Assembly: GCF_905475395.1 (NCBI RefSeq)
Contig: NC_058342.1
Location: 21,114,640-21,178,639 of the forward strand
Source: Chrysoperla carnea
Lineage: Eukaryota > Arthropoda > Insecta > Neuroptera > Chrysopidae
Length of the DNA: 64,000 nucleotides
Reading direction: 5' to 3'
Positions within the stretch are counted from its first letter, which is position 1. Each line of letters begins with the position of its first letter. A program made the position numbers and the translations under genes. Under the pieces are notes generated by a model. That model searched no databases. It worked only from the letters and a program-made list of their open reading frames with translations, and had not been told where the DNA came from. This document shows positions 57,247 through 64,000 of the stretch, piece by piece.

Positions 57247-57447
57247 CCTTATTATTACGTTGAAAAATCGTACGGGTTGATAATTTTTAATACTGAGGTA
57301 TTTTGGGGTATTTTTCTGTACTAATACGGAATTTGGGATTCTAACCCGGACGAAGACGTTTCGAAACTCTTTCCGGAAATGGCAAAATCAGTTAAAGATT
57401 TTTCAATCATTGAACATTCTATTTTACGAGAAAAATTTATAACAATT

Positions 57448-58206
57448 TTAAAACTGAATAAGTTTATCAAATTCTCGAATTAATCGAGCTTCTGATTCAA
57501 ATAAATCAGCCATCTGTCGACCACGTTTTATAATCGAAGTCGGTAGCTGCGCAGAATGTGCAACATTAAATCCAAAACTTTTCGGACATGCGCCTAATGT
57601 CAATTTATACAAGTATACAATTCGATCCACAATTTTTCCATATTTCTGACATTTATAGGCACCTTCAATATCCACAAAACAGGCCATATGTTGTAGAGTA
57701 ATAATATTTTTGTAGGTATTATCTTCGATATATTTATCGATCAGTTGGTGATAATGTGTTGACGCAATAGTTCGAAGTCGACATTGCGCCAAATACCAGA
57801 TAACACCGTCCGCAATGCACATACCATCAAAAGTAGATGTACCTCGACCCAATTCGTCCAGTAACGCTAATGAGTACCGACTTGCGTATTTTAGAATACT
57901 GTAGGTCTCTTCTAACTCGACATAGAATGTTGAATGTCCAAGTTCGATGTTGTCCCTAGCTCCAATTCTTGTGAAGATACGATCGACAATTGTAAATTCA
58001 CATTCAGTGGCTGGCACGTAGCAACCTAGTTGACCAATAATTGTGATAAGTGCACATGTACGCATGATTGTTGATTTTCCACCCATGTTTGGACCGGTTA
58101 GTAAGATTAATGATGCAATATCATTTGTTCCGATTGATATATCGTTGGGAATGAAGTCTTCTTTGGCAATACAAGCATGTCTTCCACCGATGATGTTTAT
58201 AAATGG
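57448..58206 (-). CDS. MSH6: MSH6 last exon, ATPase domain
   Basis: It encodes PFINIIGGRHACIAKEDFIP, LILLTGPNMGGKSTIMRTCA (Walker A), GQLGCYVPA, RIFTRIGARDNIELGHSTFY, SLALLDELGRGTSTFDG (Walker B), STHYHQLIDKYI, and GACPKSFGFNVAHSAQLPTS. TAA is at 57450-57448. All ATPase motifs are intact. The family starts visibly upstream of the first Met, so the exon begins at 58206 after tttcag. Confidence 0.95.
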   Translation of the reverse strand, partial: PFINIIGGRHACIAKEDFIPNDISIGTNDIASLILLTGPNMGGKSTIMRTCALITIIGQLGCYVPATECEFTIVDRIFTRIGARDNIELGHSTFYVELEETYSILKYASRYSLALLDELGRGTSTFDGMCIADGVIWYLAQCRLRTIASTHYHQLIDKYIEDNTYKNIITLQHMACFVDIEGAYKCQKYGKIVDRIVYLYKLTLGACPKSFGFNVAHSAQLPTSIIKRGRQMADLFESEARLIREFDKLIQF

Positions 58207-61200
58207 CTGAAAATTAAATATTTATTCATTATAATTTAAAACCATTTAAAAAAATTGCTAAAGTTCGAGATTATTATTTGTTCTGCAATTTTCACAGTGG
58301 GGAATATATCAACATCTTTTCAAATAGTCAGGCCGCAATTCCAATCGAGAATAGTCTATAAATGCGTCGAGGAACGAAATCGTCTGAATAACACAGTCGG
58401 GCTAATTTGTGTAACCGGTCACTCTGACGTTAAAGAGAATGAAGCAGCGGACTCTGGCACAAATGAAGTCGTCTCAAACGCCTCTTTCAATCTGAGCATA
58501 TCCTTCCCATTGCAAGATGTTCCGTAATTCACTGAATCAAGGAATGGCTACAAGCCCATCTTGATTACCGAGACATTGCGCGGGGCATTTGACGGGCCAA
58601 ACTGTGTATAACATCAGCTAGGAGTATAACCACAGCTAAAATTCCTTAGTACACAGTTGAGAAAGAGGGTGGGACCCTTGACAGGACACTGTGGATTGAA
58701 TTACAACACATCATAACATGAGGATTATTCCACTTGTGCTTGTGCGGAGGATGATGAAACCTCCATGCATGTTGAATGAATCAAAGGAAACCTACAAGGT
58801 GTCAGGTTTAAAATGTTTGGATCCGAAACCTTTCAACTATCAATGTTGGGCGAAATCACGGCAGAGAAGCTGTGGACTTTCTGTGTGACGTCTGGCCTCG
58901 ATAGAATCTTATAGCTTTATCTGCTTAAAATAGCATCTCTTACCCGGCGACGTCTCAAGGAGAGTACAGAGGACGCTTTCATATAGAGTTAGTTGCAAGG
59001 GGTCCATTTACGGTACCCCTCTTACTTTTTATTATTACTATCTTTCTCAATTGCTAACGAAAATTTCGTTTTAAACTAATTTGAGTCCAGCGAAAACGAT
59101 GCTGTCGTTAAAAATAAGATTTGATTTATGTATCTCAAGATATCGATCCCCATAGTACGGCAATTAAAAATGTTAAGAATTGAGAATCTTGTATTTTGAA
59201 ATTCGAAGGTTTGGATGTTCAAATGATGAATTTTCTTTTCAGAGTTTGCCAAAACCAAGGAATTTGCTATTATGTCACCTTTGGCTCGCTGGAAAATTTC
59301 ACTTATACTTACATTTTCATTTTTATTAGGTTTCCTGATCACTGGTTTGCACATATTATCCGCATTTGAAAAAGCCGCAAATGAAAAGAGTACATCGATA
59401 TAGGAAATACATTTTAGAGCTTGGAGCCATTTTTCATTACTGAAAACAAAATTATCCATTAGAACGTAACCTCTTGCTTCGACCGTCCTGCTGGTTGATA
59501 TAAAATTCAACTTACCTCTTACTGAATTCCTCAAAAATTCGTCTCGTATATTTCTGAATAATTTTTCCTTTCTTTTCTTCGGCTGCAATCATAGCTGCTA
59601 GCAATTGCTTCGTTCGAGCCGTAGAATAACGTTTCACTGTTTTCGTAGCACTCTCCAATTGATACTCATCAGGAACATGAACATTCGATTTTGTTTTTGG
59701 TACAGGAACAGATAACTGAAATCGTTTTTTATCATTTCCAAAATATGTAATTTGACATTTGAGTAATTTACATTGTTCAATTCGATATTCTTCTAAATCA
59801 TCTTCCAGATCTTTGATATGGATTAAAATTTGATCATAATCTTCATCTAAACGTGCCGGGGGAATCATAACACCTTCGGACATAGCATGCTTACAATCAA
59901 ACATTCTTCGGATTTTTTGAATATCTTTACGATAATCGGGATATTCACCGTCGGAAGAGTCAGAAGCGAGTGTGGTTAAACGTTTTAACAACGCATCTGA
60001 ATCATTAACTTCCGCTAAAATCGCAGAATTGATCTCGTTAACAATCATTGTAAACCCATCGATTAATTTACAAAAATCTATAATTTTCGTTTTAGAGTAG
60101 CTTTTATCAAAGAAAACCGCTCGACTATCCGGATGTTTTGCATGTTTTTTATTGCCCAAGCCGGTAATTCGAGTAATTAAACGTTCCAAATCGGGTAACT
60201 TCTGTAATTGTTTTTGAATCGATTTAATAAAATTTGTTCCACAATTAAGAATGGTTTCGACAGCATTTAAACGTTCTTGAATAGTATCAACGCAACACAA
60301 GGGTTGAGTGATCCAGGAGCGTAATAATCGCTTACCAAAAGCGGTTTTACAAAGATTTAATTTCTTTACAAGACCATTATTGTTGTCTAAGATTCTTAGA
60401 TGATGCATTGTAATGGCGTCGATAATCATATTTGAGTTATAGATTTCTTCGGTATCGTCATCGGCATCACTAACAGGGAGTTTAAAATGCTTGAAATTCT
60501 TCATCGATAAGATTTGTGCATCTAATTTTGAATAATTTAGATACCAACAAGTGGCTCCAAAAGCTTGGACTGCTAATTTTGCATCATCGGGTACAAATGT
60601 ACTATATATACTATCACCTGTAAAAAATTTATACGTTAGATTGTAACTAAAATTCGCATAGCAGAAATTCTATTTTAAATTTTGTGTAAAATCCAGTATT
60701 TTTAGTTATGAAAGGTACCCCGATCTGTAACACAAAAGGTTACAATGGGGCACATATTAGCATCTTTAAGGATAGTCAGGCCGTAATTAATTTCCCTGAT
60801 GCGTCAAGAATCCAATCAAGGTAAGTCTAAGAATTATTCAAGGAACTGACCGGCCTGGCAGAGTATAACACAGACTGATCTGGGAACCGGACCTCTCTGG
60901 CGTTAAACGCCGCTTTCACCTGAACTTTCATTCCCTTAGCAAGATGCTTCATAATTTACACAGCTATGCCATTCGACTATGCTCGCCTGAAACTCCCTAG
61001 AGCATAGTTGAGAATGGTAATGTGACTCTTGAAAGGACAGTGTCGATTGAACTACCGCCTCCATAACATGAACATCTCTGATGATTCCACTTGTAGGGCC
61101 TGTATGGAGGACGACGAAACTTCCATACACGTTACTTGCATCTGCAGAAACCTTCAGGACGTCAGGTTCAGAATGTTTGGGTCCGAAATCTTATATCCAT

Positions 61201-64000
61201 TATTAGTCCTGGGAGAAATGCCGGCGGAGAAGCTGCGAACTTTCTGTGTGGCATTTGGCCTAGATAGAATCCACTAGCATCATCCACTTAAAATAGCATC
61301 TCTTACCCATAAGGGTAATTTCATAAGGGAACGGGGAATGGTTGTTCCCATAAGGGAACAGAGGACCCCTTGGTCAAGATGCTAAGGACCCTCTTGCGGT
61401 ACACTTCTGAGATTTTGTGTAAGACATGCGACAGAGCACGCTGTTCATAACCACACCTAGGTTATTTGACTGTGTTCGATTGAAAATCACGAGAATGCAG
61501 TTGAGAATGGTAGTGGATATAAGGGGCTTGAGGATCTTAGATGATCCTACTTTTAGATCCCGTATGAAGGTCAATGAAACCTTTAAATATTTTATTTGCA
61601 TCTGCACGTGTATAGAATATTTGCATTAGTTCGGGGGGCAATCCTCGACGAAGGAGCTGTGGAATTTCTGCGAGCTTTCTTTCTCCATGACAGAATACAG
61701 CTTGTTTTGTTATTCATGAGTTTTTCTAGATCTTTTGTGATTGTTTCAAGTACAATCCCCCCTACCGCGCCAAACCCGATCTATTTAAAAATGTTATCAA
61801 TAGATGTCTTACCTTGGAAAAAATCTTTTAATACACCTGGCCATTGGTTATTTGATGAACTCGAATCATTAAAATACTGATTCTCCAATAAGAAATTAAT
61901 CGTATCCGAAGTTGTTAAAAACTGTTTATTTGGTATCAATCGTTCACGATGAACTGTTGCTGGAACCATTGTCTTAAATATATTCTGTGTACGATCTGAA
62001 ATACCATTTCTTGGATACAAAATCAATCCAGGTGGATAATGTGTTAACATCAATAACAGATTAGAGCGATGTAGATCATCTTCGAATTGCCCAATATGAA
62101 AAACACCTAAAGATGTCTCCACAATACACACCCCGTACTTACAAACACTTGTTTCGATACAGTTGCGTTTTGTTAAATCATTTGTTTCGATGATTGCCAG
62201 CAAGTAACTTGCTTCGAAATTACTGGATTCAATATCATGAACTCCAAAAACTTTGGTACCTTTTGTGGTTACCTGGCATACTTCACGTCGGACTACCTTT
62301 TCTTTACCTTTATTTTTCACTGTGTTTTGGGTATTACGTTCTGCCAACATTTCTGGAGTTTCAGTTTGTTCAACCCGTGCAACTTTGTAACCCATTTCGA
62401 CAAGGGTTCCAGCCATACGACCATAGGAAGGTTCTGGAAATCCACAATGAGCATAATTTCCCTAAAAAGGAAAATTTTGTTAAATTACAAGATAAATAAT
62501 AAAAAGTTTTCAGAGTACGTTCGTCTGACAATCAAATCAACCTGATTTTCGTAATTTATGAGTCAAAATTAACCAAGAAAATGATTTTTATGAGAATCGC
62601 CAATAAACAAATTTTCAATTTTTTCGTAATTTTTCAAAAGGATAGTACCTCTTAAAAAAATCGCAACAATTCAACAATTCGAGAAAATTGATTTTTCTCC
62701 GATTTTGACAAAAACTTCGTTTTAGACTAATTTGACGATTTGACCTATGGTTCTAAAGGTATTAGTTTCATAGTATTGAAATTGAAAATCTTCAGAATTG
62801 AGGCACTCCCGATCTTGATTTATGAAGGTTGAATGTTTAAATTAATCGAATTTTCGTTATTTCTGAGTTAAAATTACTCAAGAAAAAGGTTTTTACGAGA
62901 ATTGGCAATAACAAAAATTATTTCAAGGTACTACTGGGTCTTGGATCCGTGGAACCCATCTTAATAGCCGTTAGAGATAGAACAAAAGTTTAAATGTAAA
63001 AAATGTTCTTTACAAAAAAATAACTTTTGTTTGAAACATTTTTTCGTAAACATCACTGTTTACCCGAGAGAGCGGAAATTAGGACAAAACTTCGGTGTCC
63101 ATTTTCTACAAAACTATAAAAGATAGCCAGTTGAAAATTTGCAGGCAACTTCAACTAGAGATTTCGTTAAAGATATTAGTTAATTTAATGAAAGCACTGT
63201 CATTCAACAACTTATTCAATTGCTTGTTTTCGCTTGTTTTTAAATAACTTTCTATATTTTATGAAGTATTTTTTTCTTAAAAACTACTACTTTTCTCCTA
63301 ATTATCCCGTTGCAAAACCGGATGCACTACAATTGAGGCATAGAAAATCCGATTTTGCACTTATCTTACTTACCTTCATATAAGTTAAACCAAGTTTCTT
63401 AACTCCAACAACTGCGTCCATGTGATACAACTCATAGAATTTTCCAACTTTAAAAAACAGAATACAATCGAAATGATCACTTTTTATCTGCCACCATTGT
63501 TTCATACACGGTGTTTGTTGTTTCAAAAAATCTGGTGGTACATACAATGATTTTGGATCATAATCAGGATCTATAAATGGTCGTCTCCTATTTTTATCAC
63601 AAACAGCATCCGGTTGGAGGAATGGTAAATTTTGGTGATTTCCTGGTGTTAAATCACTATCCATCCCAATATCCATTACTTTATTATCTAATTCGTTATT
63701 TTTATCCGCTACGATTTGATGCGGTAATTTATTCGATTTGATACATTCCGTACGTAAAGATAATACTTCATCGTTCAAATTTTCTTTATTATTTGTACCG
63801 TTCTTTTGCCCAAATTGACCAAGTGATTTTTTCGACGATGTTGGAGTTGATAAGAAAGGCGTTCTTGGAGTTGTTGGTTTTTGATGTTTTGGGGTTGATA
63901 ATTTTGGCGTTGATATACGAGTTGATGGAATATTTGAATCATCTTCGTTGCTACTGCTTGAAATTGTTTTAATTCGAGATTTTTTCGTTGCTTGAATACA
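57448..64000 (-). CDS. MSH6: MSH6 mismatch-repair ATPase, 3' five exons (5' end outside window)
   Basis: MSH6 pairs with MSH2 (MutS-alpha) and recognises base mismatches and small loops in nuclear DNA. Exons: 63374-64000 (open to the edge), 61813-62461, 59516-60617, 59313-59439 and 57448-58206. Phases 0,1,2,0 all match, giving 1087 visible residues. Seen in order: a Ser/Thr-Pro-rich linker; VGKFYELYHMDA with the Phe-x-Glu mismatch-binding motif; GFPEPSYGRMAGTLVEMGYK and VARVEQTETPE; the lever/clamp region with FGKRLLRSWITQPLC and LPDLERLI; GPNMGGKST (Walker A); LALLDELGRGTSTFDG (Walker B); STHYHQL; GACPKSFGFNVA. It ends ESEARLIREFDKLIQF, shorter than vertebrate MSH6. Other MSH proteins fit less well. 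PIP box and any PWWP domain would lie beyond 64000. Confidence 0.95.
58260..59035 (+). pseudogene. LINE 3' end with RNase H relic, family L2 (MSH6 intron)
   Basis: The plus strand reads FQSRIVYKCVEERNRLNNTV and CVTGHSDVKENEAADSGTNE, the GHS-D-x-x-x-NE-x-AD block of a non-LTR retrotransposon RNase H. A broken 'cttgtgcggaggatgatgaa' knuckle region and the trailer 'cttaaaatagcatctcttac' follow. It is antisense to MSH6. Confidence 0.7.
59313..59439 (-). CDS. MSH6: MSH6 short exon before the ATPase
   Basis: 42 codons encoding NEKWLQALKCISYIDVLFSF, AAFSNADNMCKPVIRKPN and KNEN. The acceptor is gttttcag and the donor is GTAAGT at 59312. It continues in phase 0 into PFINIIGGRHAC of the next exon. The longer frames on both sides read through intron. 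Confidence 0.9.
59516..60617 (-). CDS. MSH6: MSH6 exon, lever and clamp domains
   Basis: The acceptor is ttttacag before 60617. It encodes AFGATCWYLNYSKLDAQILS, NNGLVKKLNLCKTAFGKRLL, LERLITRITGLGNKKHAKHP, the clamp segment with EYRIEQCKLLKCQITYFGND, and RRIFEEFSK. The donor is GTAAGT at 59515, followed by a 76-bp intron. Confidence 0.95.
60735..61397 (+). pseudogene. LINE 3' end, family L2, tandem copy 1 (MSH6 intron)
   Basis: It starts in the RNase H region (ISIFKDSQAVINFPDASRIQ). The tail reads LNYRLHNMNISDDSTCRACM, EDDETSIHVTCICRNLQDVR and AEKLRTFCVAFGLDRI before a stop. The CRACM...HVTCIC knuckle is intact, the best-kept example in the window. The trailer includes 'ttaaaatagcatctcttacc'. 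Confidence 0.75.
61398..61760 (+). pseudogene. LINE 3' end, family L2, tandem copy 2 (MSH6 intron)
   Basis: It repeats 'gttcataaccacacctaggt', 'gactgtgttcgattgaaa' and 'tatgaaggtcaatgaaacct' in the same order and strand as copy 1. It is more decayed and lacks the RNase H part. It runs up to the MSH6 exon at 61813. Confidence 0.6.
61813..62461 (-). CDS. MSH6: MSH6 exon, mismatch/connector domains
   Basis: The acceptor is tttttag before GGA AAT TAT at 62461. It encodes GNYAHCGFPEPSYGRMAGTL, GYKVARVEQTETPEMLAE, VVRREVCQVTTKGTKVFG, YGVCIVETSLGVFHIGQF and HYPPGLILY. It ends VLKDFFQ plus one base, with donor GTAAGA at 61812. Confidence 0.94.
62930..63170 (+). repeat. Dispersed repeat family A copy (MSH6 intron)
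   Basis: It has 'tactgggtcttggatccgtg', 'gttagagatagaacaaaagt' and 'gtaaacatcactgtttaccc'. It then reads 'ggtgtccattttctacaaaa' straight into 'ctataaaagatagccagttg'. This uninterrupted join is the empty-site counterpart of the Helitron insertion at 5050/5786. Confidence 0.75.
63374..64000 (-). CDS. MSH6: MSH6 exon with linker and mismatch-binding start (5' partial)
   Basis: Open from 64000, it encodes a disordered basic Ser/Thr-Pro stretch (STPKLSTPKHQKPTTPRTPF). PDYDPKSLYVPPDFLKQQTP, WWQIKSDHFDCILFFKVGKF and YELYHMDAVVGVKKLGLTYM follow, then K. The donor is GTAAGT at 63373, phase 0. Confidence 0.93.

Noticed and set aside
59076..59312. Frame continuing past the short MSH6 exon
   Set aside because: The donor GTAAGT at 59312 and phase-perfect continuation in the last exon show that it is intron.
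61781..61812. C-terminal end of the MSH6 frame with GKTSIDNIFK
   Set aside because: It lies beyond the donor at 61812. The spliced join to 60617 gives the conserved protein instead.
1..64000. tRNA and rRNA genes
   Set aside because: No B-box-like GGTTCGANTCC with a matching cloverleaf and no rRNA core motifs were noticed on either strand by eye. A covariance-model scan would be needed to be sure.

Overview
The window is nuclear DNA from a higher animal, almost certainly an insect. It is very AT-rich, gene-poor and intron-rich, and it is crowded with degraded DNA transposons, Helitrons and non-LTR retrotransposon tails. The coding parts are typical arthropod housekeeping enzymes, and the order of insect cannot be settled from the sequence alone. 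All exon joins below were derived by hand from GT/AG sites, phase continuity and protein-family continuity.

Three real genes are present, all on the minus strand. (1) NAPRT, nicotinate phosphoribosyltransferase, is complete: seven exons between 37736 (ATG) and 12700 (TGA), 544 codons, with introns up to 11 kb. (2) A glucose-6-phosphate 1-epimerase-like gene (aldose-epimerase/YeaD family) is complete: five exons between 51224 and 47574, 278 codons. The last coding exon carries only two residues and a TGA. An alanine/histidine-rich frame of 183 codons follows that TGA without a break and in the same phase. (3) MSH6, the MutS-homologue mismatch-repair ATPase, has its last five exons here (64000 down to 57448, 1087 residues visible); its 5' part lies beyond the window.

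The rest is mobile and repetitive DNA. Left flank (1-12.7 kb): a broken Helitron-protein fragment, a region with heat-shock-like elements and two TATA/Inr core promoters, a well-bounded non-autonomous Helitron carrying six 52-bp repeats that form near-continuous heat-shock elements, LINE tails and small inverted-repeat elements. NAPRT introns (12.8-37.7 kb): LINE tails, a hAT transposase relic, a Transib-like element, fold-back elements, a pogo/Tigger-like element, a pair of palindromic TTAA-bounded MITEs and tandem repeats. Intergenic 37.7-47 kb: a tandem repeat split by a hAT element with a perfect 8-bp target duplication, and a deleted mariner. Right part (51-64 kb): a mariner-like transposase relic, a long-TIR element and several LINE 3' ends inside MSH6 introns.

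The genes do not form a pathway. NAPRT makes nicotinic acid mononucleotide for NAD synthesis, the epimerase interconverts alpha and beta hexose-6-phosphate, and MSH6 recognises mismatches in the nucleus. The most unusual signals are the in-frame low-complexity extension after the epimerase stop, the Helitron heat-shock-element array, and the Transib-like element whose ends show a 7-23-9 spacing like V(D)J recombination signals.
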